From: Parietaria judaica
Taxonomy: Eukaryota > Streptophyta > Magnoliopsida > Rosales > Urticaceae
DNA: 64,000 bases
Reading direction: 5' to 3'
NCBI GenBank assembly: GCA_954871525.1
Contig: OX940870.1
Span: 13,609,501 to 13,673,500, forward strand
The position numbers and the translations under genes are program-made. Numbering within the stretch: the first letter of the stretch is position 1; the number at the start of each line of letters is the position of its first letter. Shown one piece after another: positions 34,535 through 46,306 of the stretch. A model generated the notes under the pieces. It worked only from the letters and a program-made list of their open reading frames with translations. It did no database searches and was not told where the DNA came from.

Positions 34535-36309
34535 GTTGGCCATAATCCAATCTCTCGAAAGCATAAGGATCTCGACCATCAATGACCTTGTAGACTTGCG
34601 GCGAGGCTCTAACATCCTTCAGACCATTGAGAATGCCGCCTTTGATGATACCGTTGATATTGGGATTGTGAGAATATCACGAGCCAACAAGGATAAAACT
34701 GGATACACTGATCCATTTGCGTGCCACCATTGAAGGATGTCGAGGCCTTCGTTATGTCACGGTGTCGAAGGAAGGTTGCAGAATCGGGCGTACTCGTCGA
34801 CGGTGTTGTGCCATTGACGCCGACCAAGAACACGAGATTCCAAATTTCCACCTCCTTGTGAACCCGGTGAAGAAATCGATGCCGTATTGCCGCCGCCGCC
34901 GCACCCAATAGCCGTAAAATTGTAGAATAACCGGTGACTGTACACGTATGGTGAACCACTGGCCCCGCGTCTGTCCTTATATTAAACAAAAATATTAATA
35001 TTTCGAGTAATGTTAGGAAATTAAAAAAAAAAATCTTAATAAATAAAATTAAAAAACTACCTAAGTTTGTGGTTAAGGATTCGTTTCCTCCATCTGATCT
35101 TCCAAGTCGTTATATTTTTGCTCGTACTCTACGTAAAGGGCATTCATATTTCGATTCGCATCAAAGTAATTGTGTGCCATATAGGGCTCTTCCTTCATAG
35201 CTTCCATGGCATGTAAGACATCGTGCAATTTAGAAAGCTTAAGTGTCGGATCCACGACTACAGCGGCGAAATATAAAAATGGGAGCTTATCAGAACCGCA
35301 ATAATACTCAAACTTTGAAATCATCAGGGTTAGTACATTTAAATAAAGTATTACTTTTTGTGTTTTCAAAATGGCAAAGTATATCCAAAATAGCCGGCAA
35401 AGCTCTCTGAGACGTGGGTGAGTAAACATGAGATAAATCAATAGTAATTTGATTAAAAAGGTGAAGAAAAGTATGGAATTGGATAGCGATTATCCACTCT
35501 TCCGGAGTGAGGTCTTCGCTAACGTAATGGAAACTACTCTATCCGAAAGGTTCCAATCCGACAAAACTTCTAGTATAGCCTCGGCTAGGTTTAATGTTGT
35601 GTGCCTAACCCTCATCGACTTAAAACCTATGATATGCTTTCCATATGCCAATTATCGTTAGTAAAATGAGCTACAACCATAATATAATCATCATTAGCAT
35701 GGCATTTCCAACAATCTGACGTTAAAGACAGTTTGTAAGAAGATTGTGGGAACATTTCGTGTAGAGAGGCCCTTTTCTCGTTAGAAAAATTTGATTACGG
35801 TCTCGTGGTTTATATAATACGAGATTTCCCTATAGTTTATCGGCGCAAACTTCATCATCATTCTGTTAAAACCTTCTCCCTCGGGTGCCGATATAGGCAA
35901 ACTATCGCGTAAAGTCCACTGAGCAATAATCATTCTATATACATCATCGGGTAAGCGACTTACCTCCTCCACCCTCTTTTTCTTTTTTCATGTCGTGGTG
36001 TGTTGTTCTAGGCGACTGGTGTCGTGGTTTTTCGGATGGGCCGGAAATTCCTTCCCGCAGTGTTGGCGAATTCGAAACGTATCTTCTAAGCCAGTGTCGT
36101 AGTTGTATCTATACTCGGCTCTAAAGTAGTTCTGCCCAACCGCTCCCGTTAATTTCTTTCACTTCTTCGGCGGCAGATGGGGGCAGACCGCCCACACCCG
36201 GAACTAAGCGTTGTTCACCACGTCCACGTGCAACTCGCGATGCTGGTAGAACTTCCCCAACTTCTTCGACTTCCTCCTCCTCGCCTTGAACGTAGTTCGG
36301 GTCCTCCAT
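34535..36309 (-). pseudogene. hAT transposase relic, BED zinc finger to C-terminal dimerisation domain
   Basis: Minus-strand remnants of a RICESLEEPER-like transposase. N-terminal acidic part at 36309-36121. A BED-like finger at about 36115-36000 reads QHCGKEFPAH followed by HDTSRLEQH; the first cysteine of the expected C-x2-C pair is replaced. Then SRLPDDVYRMIIAQW at 35960-35915. The hAT-like RNase H fold part is at 35441-35073 with FEYYCG and LPFLYFAAVVVDPTLKL. The C-terminal dimerisation domain at about 34735-34535 reads DILQWWHANGSVYPVLSLLA, then LTIPISTVSSKAAFSMVRRM. Frames change several times and an intron-like gap is present, so the gene is broken. Confidence 0.8.
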
Positions 36310-37355
36310 ATCATCTTTCTCATCATCATCATCATAATCGCCGCCATAGGGGTCGTTGGATTGGTTCCTCGACCTCGTCTCCTATATATATAAAAAAAAA
36401 GAATATTACAAAGGTCAAAATTTAATAATTTAAGTTAGTTAAATTTCATAAACTTAAATAGAAAAGTTAACAAAATTAAAAATGATATTTTTTATGTGTG
36501 GAAATAATTGTCAAGCTCTTTTAGAGGGAACTCCAAGAGGTTCCACGACTAGACCGACTGGAAAAGATGCTATGATCTCACTTTAGGCCCAATATTTTCT
36601 AGACCCCGGCTAGTTTAGAGGAGATTGCAAAGCAAACCTTATTTAAAAACCATTCTTTCGAAGACACCACAATCCTTAAAAACTTTATAATTATCACCAC
36701 ACGTAAAAATTATAATTTTTATTTTTTTAACTTATTTAATTAACAATTTAAAATTTAACTAAACTTATATGACTAATGAATGTTTAATTATTAATAATTA
36801 ACTTATTAGTTATTAATTATTAATTATTAATTAACTTATTAAGTACGTAAGTAACTATCAACTAATTATAATTAAGTAATTAATTATATGACTTTTTATT
36901 TAACTTATTTAATTTTATTAACTTATTAGTTATGAATTATTAAATAATTTATTAAAAATTACTAACTATAAAGTAATTAACTCTATGACTTTTTATTTAA
37001 CTTATTTAGTTTTATTAACAATTTAATTATTAATTATTAATTAACTTATTAAATAAGTAAGTAACTACTAACTATAGTTAACTATAATTAAGTAATCAAC
37101 TGTATGACTTTTTATTTAACTTATTAATTTATTATCTATATGAATATTATAATGACTATTTATTAAGTAAGTAACTATTTTTTAACCAACAATTTAAAAT
37201 TTATTATCTAACAAAGTAACAAACTTATATTTAATTTATTATCTAACAATTTCAAATATAATAAAAAAAATAAGTCAATTAATTAACTACATAAATTAAA
37301 CTCGACTTACCTCGACGTCGAGGGAAACATAATGTTGTTGACGATGTTGTTGGAC

Positions 37356-37712
37356 TTAGTGTTGTTGCTCGTAATGGTGGACTTGGGCTTGGTATTGTTG
37401 TTCGTTGCTAAAGCTTTGCCAATCCGGAATATTTGTACCTTGATAATTAAGAAAGTTCGTAAAACCATCGACGTGACCTTGATAAAATAATAATTGTTGG
37501 TTCGGCCCAACGCCACCGGTATTATATTGACCATGAACCGGTAACGGTTGGCTGGAAGAACCTGGAATATTGTGTTGATTCATTACTCCGACATTATAAT
37601 TATGTTGACTAAAAGTCGTCCCGCTATTAATTGATCGTAGCGACGGAATAGTCAATCGTCCTTTTCCTCGAACTTCGGTACATCCTCGAGAACGGTTGTT
37701 GCCACTCGACAT
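37356..37712 (-). pseudogene. Asn/Gln-rich leader ORF of the hAT element
   Basis: 119 codons, starting MSSGNNRSRG, rich in N, Q, G and S (for example SQHNYNVGVMNQHN and QQYQAQVHHYEQQH). It lies upstream of the transposase relic on the same strand, just inside the right end of the 34.1-38.1 kb element. It may be the first exon of the transposase or an accessory frame. No known domain recognised. An AT-rich stretch without coding (36430-37300) separates it from the BED-finger part. Confidence 0.4.
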
Positions 37713-38149
37713 AGTAGGATAATTTAAACCGATGAAAGAAACTAATTTAAACTAATAATGACAATAAAATAAAACTAAATAATAACACTAAATTAAACTA
37801 ATAACAATAAATTAAATTAAATTAAACTAAATAATAACACTTAATTAAACTAACAATAACACTAAATTAAACTAGTATTTGAACCAACCACTTTTTGAGG
37901 GACCCGACAACAGTATTACCGTTAAAAACAAACGGCTATTTTTTTTGCAATTCGTCCGCCAACGGCTCCTTAATCCGATTCTACGATCCAACAGCTCAGA
38001 TTAAAAAGTCGTTATCATTTTTTTAAATCTCAGAACCGGTCCAATCCGGACCCGTGTTTTTCCAGACCCGGGTATATCCAGGTTCGGTTTTCTTTTTAAT
38101 GGCTTTTGGGTTAATACCCGGCTACGCCATTTTGGGGATTAGAAACAAT

Positions 38150-39289
38150 GAAGATCACGAGATTTCAAATTTTGGAACACTCATCATCAACTTTCGAATT
38201 TAAGCCAAATGTAGGGGTAGATAATGAATTTTTCATTTATAAATCACGAAAGTATTTTTTAGGGTGATTGTAATCAACTGCGTTGACGAGTGTCGAGTGG
38301 TATACAAATTTATTTTATTTTTATAGTGAAAAAACTTAAAACTTAGTAAAATATAGCTCCAAGCAATTTGTTAAATTTATTTTAAATTTAATAAAAAGAA
38401 GAACTTGAAAATTAATTTAACTAAAAAATAAAAACAAATTGTGGAAATGAGGCTTGTTCTTCAATAAACATTTTAAAGATGAATTAAACAATTCATTAGT
38501 GCTTTATAACTGAAACAAGACCAAAATATTATTTTATTATTATTTTTTCAATTACAACAAAATATTAAGTTCCCAATTAACCATAATTTGAATATTTTTA
38601 CTGTCGTTATCCCTTTTTATATCATAGTAGTACTATTTTGATAAATTGAAGAGAAAATGGTAGAGGTCGAAGATAAGAGAAGAAAAAAATATATCATAAA
38701 ATTCAATTTTGAGTTTGTAATGTTATTTTTAATACAGTAAAACTTTTATAAATTAATAATGTTGAGACCGTAAAAATTTATTATATTATCGAATTATTAA
38801 TTTATAAAGTACTGCTTACATAATCATTTTAATAAAAAAATCATTATATAACATTTTAAGAAAATTTTAATCATAATACCTAATTTGAAGATGTTAATAC
38901 TGAAGTAGACCTTTTTTTTCTGCAATAATGCAATTGTAATTTAAACATTTTTTTTTACATTACAAAGAAACAACACTAGACCTTTTTTTATGGAATAGAA
39001 ATAAATTTCAAGAATAGACAAATAACTTCAAAATTTTATTTTTGCTACATGATTCATTAATTAATTAGTGTAATTTATTTTTATTTAAGATGATTTTATA
39101 ATTAGTTATGCAATGTTATATATTTTTGTAGTGAATATATAATTATATATGTAATATTATTATTTTTTATATTAAATTATTAATTTATATATTAGTTAGG
39201 ACCTATATATTTTTTTTTAAAATATTATCTTATAAATTTAACAAAATATTAATTTAGCTAGTTAGATTCGAGTCGGGTCCGAATAGAAT
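38150..39289. other. Very AT-rich intergenic stretch
   Basis: No gene or element ends recognised; long A and T runs throughout. Confidence 0.5.
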
Positions 39290-39298
39290 TATTATTTA

Positions 39299-39746
39299 GG
39301 GATAATAGCGGCATAAGTCCTCAACCTTTACTCAACTGGGGCGGCATAGCCCCAACCCCATTTAATAGCGGTATAAGTACCAAAAGATGATTTCCGTCCA
39401 TATTTGACTAACGGAAGTAGTCAACGTTTGCGTGGTCAGCTTCTCATCAACATTGACGCCACGTAATCCGACATGTCACCATACACGTCATTCTCGCGTC
39501 ATCAAATTTAATGCAATCGCCATTAATTTTGCATTAAATTTGATGACACGAGGATGACATGTATGGTGACATGTCGGATTACGTGGCGTCCCCGTTGACG
39601 AGAAGCTGACCACGCAAACGTTGACTACTTCCGTTAGTCAAATATGGACGGAAATCATCTTTTGGTACTTATACCGCTATTAAATGAGATTGAGGCTATG
39701 CCGCCCCAGTTGAGTAAAGGTTGAGGACTTATGCCGCTATTGTCCC
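39299..39746. mobile_element. Near-perfect foldback element, 448 bp, 9-bp target duplication
   Basis: Almost the whole element is an inverted repeat. The left end GGGATAATAGCGGCATAAGT pairs with the reversed right end GGGACAATAGCGGCATAAGT and the arms stay paired for about 215 bases, with roughly a dozen mismatches by eye. Only about 15 bases at the centre (near 39521) are unpaired. Exact 9-bp copies TATTATTTA flank it at 39290-39298 and 39747-39755. No coding capacity. A 9-bp duplication points to the Mutator superfamily. Confidence 0.9.
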
Positions 39747-40183
39747 TATTATTTAATCGATGTTATTAATTTATTAAGTATTTATTTATCAAAGTTCTAC
39801 CCTAGTAAACAGGAATGTAAAAAGTGTTTGTAGGGCCCAAAAGAGCAGGAACCTAATGGGCTTGGATAGGAGAAGCCATATAAGGCCTCGGTGGAGTGGT
39901 TTAGTTATGATGGTCCAAACCACGGTCTAATTTAGGACCACTCAGCACTTAACGTATAAAGACGATGAGGCCCAACATTCCTATAGTGTTTTGATTGGCT
40001 CGCGCCAAGCAACTTTTGGGAAAATTTTACTACATTCGTCTTGGAAAGTTTTCAGTGTAAAAGTTGATGAAACTTAAAAATCAAAATGCAACTTTTAGCC
40101 AAACCACTGTCAATTGAATTAGTGTGTTCTCTTTTTCAATTTCATAATCTTATCAATCACGCTCCATTATTTATATAAAAAAA

Positions 40184-40975
40184 GGGTTAATTGCGGCAAA
40201 AATACCCAACCTTTGTCAATATTCTCCGATAGGTACCCAACCTTAATAAACGTAGGCAAAAGTACCCAACGTCACACTTTTGTCGCCAACCAACTAACGC
40301 CGTTAGACAATGCCTACGTAGCCGTTAGGCTGTCTCATGTGGAATGCCACGTGGCCAAAGGTTGGGTATTTTTGCCGCCACGTGGCCAAAAATTAGGTAC
40401 TTTTGCCGCCACGTAGCATTTAAAAAATAAGATTTTATTTTTATTTTTCTTTCCCGTTAGCCAAAATGTTTTTATTTTTTTACGCATATCAAACATGATC
40501 AAATAATTTTATAAAATATGTACTTAAAAAAAATATGTTTTTTTTTTAATAATCAAATAATTACTTAAAATTATTAGTTTTTATTTATTTAAAAAGAAAA
40601 TCTTTCCCGTGGCACATATTTTTATTCTTATTTTTTACATATGTTATAAATTATAAGGAAATTATAGCATATATAAAGAAATACGGAAAAAAAATAAAAA
40701 CATATTGGCTAACGGGAAAAAGAAATTAAAAAAAAAAATTTAAATGCTACGTGGCGGCAAAAGTACCCAACCTTTGGCTACATGGCGGCAAAAGAACCCA
40801 ACCTTTGGCCACGTGGCATTCCACATGAGACAGCCTAACGGCCACGTAGGCAGTGTCTAACGGCGTTTGTTGGTCGGCGACAAAAGTGTGACGTTGGGTA
40901 TTTTTGCCTATGTTTATTGAGGTTGGGTACCTATCGGAGAATACAAAGGTTGGGTATTTTTACCGCAATTAACCC
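40184..40975. mobile_element. Foldback element, 792 bp, Mutator-like
   Basis: The left end GGGTTAATTGCGGCAAAAAT and reversed right end GGGTTAATTGCGGTAAAAAT pair. Arms of about 240 bases carry repeated GGCAAAAGTACCCAACCTTT units and CCACGTGG words. Copies TAAAAAAA flank it at 40176-40183 and 40976-40983; the run of A makes the exact duplication length (8 or 9) uncertain. The centre is AT-rich and contains GGCACATATTTTTATTC, which resembles a stretch of the element at 7.3 kb. The 67-codon frame at 40213 is read through the arm repeats and is not a gene. Confidence 0.85.
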
Positions 40976-40983
40976 TAAAAAAA

Positions 40984-43600
40984 GGGTGCAAAAATCACGT
41001 CCATATTTTTTACCCAAAAGTAATTAAGCATGGTATCAAATCGTTCCCACCTACCAGGAAGAACTGTACCGCACCAAACATAATTTTCCAGCATTTTACG
41101 TCCTTGTTTACGGAAATGACTATCAAACAAAGATTTCTCTTTATTTGTATCGAAATTTGAATTTCAAAGTTCCAAAATAATTTTTTTTTTTTTTATAATA
41201 AATATCTACTATATACGCACATGGGCTGTCCCTTGAAGACTCGGTACATCTCCATGTGCATGGTTGTAAAAAAAAAACAGAAGAATTATAGTTACATGTT
41301 GGATAAAGATTACATAATTTTTTTCATGTGGCGTTGGGAAAAATTACGGCATAAAGGGAAAGAAAGAACGTGTTGCTAACACCAATGACAATGATTTCCT
41401 TCACATAATGATCTTACTTAATAAGCAATAAGATCTATTCTATTATTTGATGTGTGTCGAAAATTAAATCTTAAAGGAATATTTTACCATATAATTCTGG
41501 AGCCACATGAAAGAAAAATCAGTGAATATTCAACCAGATCCGATGCGCGATTGGTTTCAGATCAGAGTTTGGAAATCTGTCAACTAGCGGACTTAAGACT
41601 TAAGAGCATCCACACAATAATTGGCAAAAATCTTCATATTCTTGGAAAAATATCTTTTCTAAATTGGAATTTAGAATAAGGTTCGTTCGTGTTTTTAAAT
41701 TCCAGATAAAATATTATCTGAAATTTAGTGACCTTATTTTTTATTTTGTTCCAGTTCCAGATGCCTAATTTAATTAGTCGTTCTTTGAAAGGAAGAAAAA
41801 AATCAAGATTGATATAATTAAACATTTGAACTACGGAATTACACTTCTATTCTAATTTCTAAACAAATTGGACAAAAATATAGATTTTGGATTCAAATTT
41901 TTCTCTTTCTTTTTAGAGTTTTGATTTTCAGGAAACCATAATCTTTAGTTGTTTTGTGAGGAATTTTTGCATCGAGGAATATGATTTTTTTTTTCTTAGG
42001 TGATTATCAATTAAGCATATATTCACCCGAATATTTGTTCGGTTTAAAATGTGGATTATGATTTGAATCCCCATGCATGTAACTTAAGAGAATCTGACAT
42101 TCATAAGACACGGTATTGGACAAAGTGCAGGCCAAGTACCTGAGAGAAATGGCAGATCAATAAGTACTAGCCGTATGCTTACACTGAAGAAGACAAATAT
42201 TAATGGAAACAGAGGGGGTTGTAATGAATCTGACCCATTTTATTTCATCCAAAAACACACAAGGATAAATGCAGATTGCAGACTACTATTAATGTATTTA
42301 ATTATGTTCGATAATGACACTCATAATTTATTAATTGGTTTAACTTTTAACGGTAGATCGAGGGGTGAAAAAAAATTTGAGTTCGGATACCAATCACGAA
42401 AAATTGCAATACATAAATGGCTGCTATGGGTCTAAACGTTTCAAACATGATTAACACGATTAAGTAACGAGATGAACACGGCACGAATACGATAAGATTC
42501 CATAAAATGCACTTTATAACACAGTGATCCCATATAATGCACACCCGATAAATATAGAAAAAGTTACTAAAAAATAAAATCTTAAATAATATAAATAAAT
42601 AAGTTAAGGTAGGTGAGTGTAAATTGAATCAACTTATTATTGTAAAATACATGACTTTGTTAATTCAACTAAATGAATAGACACGGTAAATATAATTAAT
42701 AAATAAGACGAGTCCGATTCTCATTTATAAACGCAATTAATAAAAGAGCAGGTCTCGGACTATATAAATAAACAAATAAAATATTAAAAACCCGGCTTTT
42801 GAAACACGAAAAATTTCCACCTCATGGTGGGTCGGACCCAAATTGTCATCCTCCGAGAAGAGCAAAGTTATTTAACTTGCATTATATATATGTAATTTTA
42901 TTTATTTATTTATTTGAAAAGCAAGGTGGTCCCTCATGTCGCTGAATTTTGTGTTTGAAATTGAATTATAGTGGTGTTGGAGCCAAGTGTGCGTGGCGGA
43001 AGACAGCAAGACAAGACACGTTACACTACGACGAATGCCACCACCATGACTCAGTCTGAGTCTCAACTCTCAACTCAACTCAACTCAGCCAAAATGAAAT
43101 AAAATAGTACTGTCACTCTCTCTCCACGTGCATCTCGCGTGATCCATCTGGATCCGAGTCAAAAAGTAACGCAGACAAAAGAGCATCTAGAACAAGAAGA
43201 AGGCCATTAATTTAATTGCCTGGAATGACCTCCACCGTAAAGTAAAAATATGCCCAAAAGATCCTTTCGGATTATTCGAAGTTTCAAAACGTCACTTCGG
43301 TTTCACCGTCTCACTTTCTTCTTTTGAAATCAAACCTCAATTTCAATTGTAACAATTCAATCCCAATTCATGCTTCGTTTAAATTAGAAAAATGACCAAA
43401 TTGAAAAAGAATTCCCAATCGATGTCAATGCTCAAATTCAGAAACGAAGCATCCATGATCCAACCAGCCACATTCAAATAATTCCCAACACAAAAGCCAA
43501 AAATTACACGAAATATCGAAAATAAATTAGCACTACAAAACCAAAATTAATAATTAAAAAAAAAAAAAACTACAACAAGAGTAAGCGGCAGAAGAAGAAA
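40984..43600. other. AT-rich intergenic stretch, 3' flank of SMT2
   Basis: No gene recognised in about 2.6 kb. 43050-43085 has a short CTCAACT tandem repeat. 42820-42845 and 43000-43200 are less AT-rich but show no convincing coding frame. Confidence 0.5.
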
Positions 43601-43629
43601 GGGCGAAAGTAGGCCAATTACCGGGTCCC

Positions 43630-44718
43630 CTAAGAATCCGACTCCGGCGAGCACTCCGGCTTCCGGCACAGGATCATGTGCATCGGCGAGAAGATTCCCG
43701 AATCTCCGCCGCGCGTGAGGAAGTCTGCGGTCTTGAAGAGCATCTCGTGGACGTCGACGGTGCCCTTGGGCGCGATTCCGACGGCGGAGAGGATCGTCAC
43801 CAGGATGTGGTTCCTCCAGTAGGCGATCCGCCCCATCTTGAGGCGCGTCCACCACGGCCTCGCCGGCGGCTTCGCCAGATCCCGCTCCTCGACCACCTCG
43901 AACCCGACCTTCTTCGCCGCCACCGCGATGTCGTCGTAGCGGCGCATCCCCGGGAGGGCGTCTCCGCGCTCGATCCCCTGGATTACGTCCACGTGCTCGG
44001 CGTCGTCGCCGTTGTACTTGTCGGTGGTGACCCACTCGTAGGAGACGTAGAGCGCGCCGGGCTTGAGGACGCGGAAGATCTCGGCGTAGACCTCCTCGAG
44101 CTTGGGCGCGTGGCACGTGGCCTCGATGGAGTAGGCGCCGTCGAAGGAGGCGTCGGGGAAGGGCATGGCGAGGAAGTTGCCGCAGACGACCTCGCAGAGG
44201 GCGTCGAGGCCGGCCTTCTTGTTGTGCTGGCGGGCGCGCTTGACCTGGTACTCATTGATGGTGATGCCGACGACGTTGGCGCGGGAGTGCGCGGCGATGG
44301 CGCGCATCGGGCCCCCGACGCCGCAGCCGACGTCGAGCACGCGCTGGCCCGGCTTGGCGGCGATGAGGTCGGCGGCCATCTCCTCGTGGATGCGCGTGGA
44401 GTCGAGGTCGGATTTGCCGGCGATGGCGGGGGAGAAGTGGAAGGACTGGCCCCAGCCCCACTCGTAGATGTCGGTGACGAGGTTGTAGAAGGTGTCGACG
44501 AAGTCCGGTACTTTGTCCGCCTTCTCGATCTCCTTGGGGCGGCGGAAGAAGGACCAGTACTGCTTGTAGTTGTCCTCCACCTTCTCGGCGGCGATGGACC
44601 CTCCGGTGAGGTTGACGCCGCGCTTGCCCTTGCGCTCGGCGGGGCCCAGGACCCACACGAACCAGTAGAGCCCGAAGGCCAGCACTGCCCCGGTGCAGAA
44701 CAGCGTGATGGACTCCAT
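43630..44718 (-). CDS. SMT2: 24-methylenesterol C-methyltransferase 2
   Basis: 362 residues in one exon, as in Arabidopsis SMT2/SMT3 (about 360). The enzyme transfers a second methyl group from S-adenosylmethionine to 24-methylenelophenol (EC 2.1.1.143), which sets the sitosterol-to-campesterol ratio; it acts at the endoplasmic reticulum. An N-terminal membrane anchor spans about residues 5-24. The sterol-binding block YEWGWGQSFHF is at 85-95. The S-adenosylmethionine motif LDVGCGVGGPMRAIA is at 128-142. The conserved IEATCHAP is at 198-205 and the C-terminal sterol methyltransferase domain follows. Length, start and ending agree with the family, and no stop or frameshift is present. Coding GC is very high, so long frames on the opposite strand are shadows. 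The leader is GA/CT-rich and a TATA box lies 83 bp upstream. Confidence 0.97.
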   Translation of the reverse strand: MESITLFCTGAVLAFGLYWFVWVLGPAERKGKRGVNLTGGSIAAEKVEDNYKQYWSFFRRPKEIEKADKVPDFVDTFYNLVTDIYEWGWGQSFHFSPAIAGKSDLDSTRIHEEMAADLIAAKPGQRVLDVGCGVGGPMRAIAAHSRANVVGITINEYQVKRARQHNKKAGLDALCEVVCGNFLAMPFPDASFDGAYSIEATCHAPKLEEVYAEIFRVLKPGALYVSYEWVTTDKYNGDDAEHVDVIQGIERGDALPGMRRYDDIAVAAKKVGFEVVEERDLAKPPARPWWTRLKMGRIAYWRNHILVTILSAVGIAPKGTVDVHEMLFKTADFLTRGGDSGIFSPMHMILCRKPECSPESDS

Positions 44719-44800
44719 TGTTGGGAGGAGAGAGAAAGGGGAGATCTAGAGAGAGAGGGTGTGTGTGTGTGTGTGAGATTCTAGGGTATGGAGAAAGGGC

Positions 44801-44809
44801 GTTCTATAT
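44801..44809 (-). promoter_or_regulatory. TATA box of SMT2
   Basis: TCTATATAG in plus-strand reading, CTATATAGA on the minus strand, about 83 bases before the SMT2 start. Between them are a GT repeat (44758-44773) and a GA-rich leader. Confidence 0.6.
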
Positions 44810-44814
44810 AGGAT

Positions 44815-45625
44815 TCAAGAAAAAGGGGAGATTTTTAATATTTGATTTTGGTATTAGCAGAGAGCAGAGGTGTGGAGTGTAATGCGGTGGACTTGGCTCA
44901 CTGATGTGGATTCTGGACTTTCGTTTCCGCACGCGCACGGCGCGTGGATCGGGTATCTTGTTTTGGACACGTGGGAAGGGGAAGGGCCTCGGCCCTTGGA
45001 CTCTGGAAAAAAGGTGTCCCTGTTTTTTAAGAGAGGAAAAAAAATTCCAACCAATGTTAAATTCTTGATCGATTGATGCTTTAGACGCTTGGGTGTAATT
45101 GAACGTAATCGGTTATAATCGTAATAAACACAACTACTTATTTATTTAGTTGCGTTCATAAAAATATATTTTGTAATGTTAATAACACTCTAATCATAAT
45201 TGACTATTTTAGTATAATGTGGATTACAAATTCTAAATCCCGTAATCAAGATTACAATTCTCTTCTCTTTATATTTTTACTAAAATACCCCAACCTTCTC
45301 ACCTTTTTCGAGCTTTATGTCCCTCACTCTTTCACATTGTATTTCTTCTCACGTATTCTCTCAACTAATTTCCTATTTCTTCTCTCTCTCACACGTTTTC
45401 GCTTTCTAGTAATGCAAGAGCACATTGTAATTTTGACCGATAATGTCAATCTCATTCAAAAATATATATATATATAAAGCAATATATTTTTCATCCAATT
45501 TTTTAAAAGATGATGATCAATTTTTGAAATATTACTTAAAATACACTATTATATGTTCATCAAACTATATAACATCTTATCTCATTTGACTTTATGTTCA
45601 AATTGAACGAAAAAAATGTGTCATT
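44815..45625. other. SMT2 upstream intergenic region
   Basis: No gene recognised. 44935-44975 holds a CACGTGG motif and GC-rich words that could belong to the SMT2 upstream region. Confidence 0.4.
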
Positions 45626-45631
45626 TTAAAT

Positions 45632-45967
45632 TGTTAAGTCTCAAATGAAGAAAACATAGGGACTTAGCACGGTTTCAAAATACCATGGGTTATTACTCTT
45701 ATGACCAGTTGATTTTAAGGTGGAGTTTGTGATACTTCACGTGGTATTAGAGCCTATAAAGCTCAAACAAACATTGGTCTAAAAATAAAATTAAAAAAAA
45801 AAAAGGATTTTGCTCAAGATAAGTGACCCTAAGGAATCACCATCATAAGAGACATGTTAAGTCGTACATTGAGAAATTATGGGGACTTACTACAATTTTA
45901 TAAAAAAAAATTACGGGTCAATCATCTCATTGCCAATTGGTTTTAAGATAAACCAAGTAATACTTCA
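45632..45967 (+). mobile_element. TRIM: miniature LTR retrotransposon, decayed
   Basis: Two diverged direct copies begin TGTTAAGTC and end ACTTCA, at 45632-45739 and 45855-45967. They share AAGAAAACATAGGGACTTA-like, ATGGGTTATTACTCTTATGA-like and TTGATTTTAAG-like blocks. A TGGTATTAGAGCC primer-binding site (initiator Met tRNA type) lies at 45742-45754, right after the first copy. Total length is 336 bp and no protein is encoded, fitting a terminal-repeat retrotransposon in miniature. Flanking 5-bp copies were not found. Confidence 0.6.
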
Positions 45968-46306
45968 AACAAATTTATTTACTTTTAAGTATTTTTACCT
46001 TTCTTTTTCCTTTTAAGCCCTTGATGCTTGGTCAAGTTTGAGTACTTTCGCCATGATATATATACATATATATATATATATTGTATATATATATATATAT
46101 ATTGAGTTGCAGTGCAAATATTTATTGTTGTACGCCTGTCATTTGTAGGATCGGATACTTATATTATATTTACCTTGGACATTAATTGAAAAAATATAGA
46201 ATACAAATTACTATCATAATGGCGATTAAAGTAATACTTTTTCGATAAATCGGCATTTTAATTCAGTACCAAAAATAAGCATTAACTTTCTCAAAGAAAA
46301 AAAAAA

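Larger units (their letters stand above)
34078..38141 (-). mobile_element. hAT element of 4.1 kb (RICESLEEPER type)
   Basis: The left end TAGTCCCCAAAATG at 34078 and reversed right end TAATCCCCAAAATGGCG at 38141 pair. Similarity of the subterminal regions continues, with GGGTCCGGG/GGGTCTGG words. Flanks GAACCAGT (34070-34077) and GAAACAAT (38142-38149) match at six of eight positions. A strong internal hairpin lies at 34143-34186 (arms GGATCAGTCTGGGTCCGGGA and its partner). The element carries a minus-strand hAT transposase relic. The 8-bp duplication is imperfect; a 4-bp TTAG reading of the flanks is the alternative. Confidence 0.65.

Noticed and set aside
37010..37110. Repeated TTAATTATTAATTAACTTATT words
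   Set aside because: Looked like a possible tandem array but unit length and spacing are irregular; ordinary AT-rich drift inside a hAT relic is enough.
43678..44784. 368-codon plus-strand frame opposite SMT2, and other long frames there
   Set aside because: Shadow of a very GC-rich coding region; the sequence is made of repeated acidic and Gly/Val residues with no family resemblance, while SMT2 explains the DNA fully.
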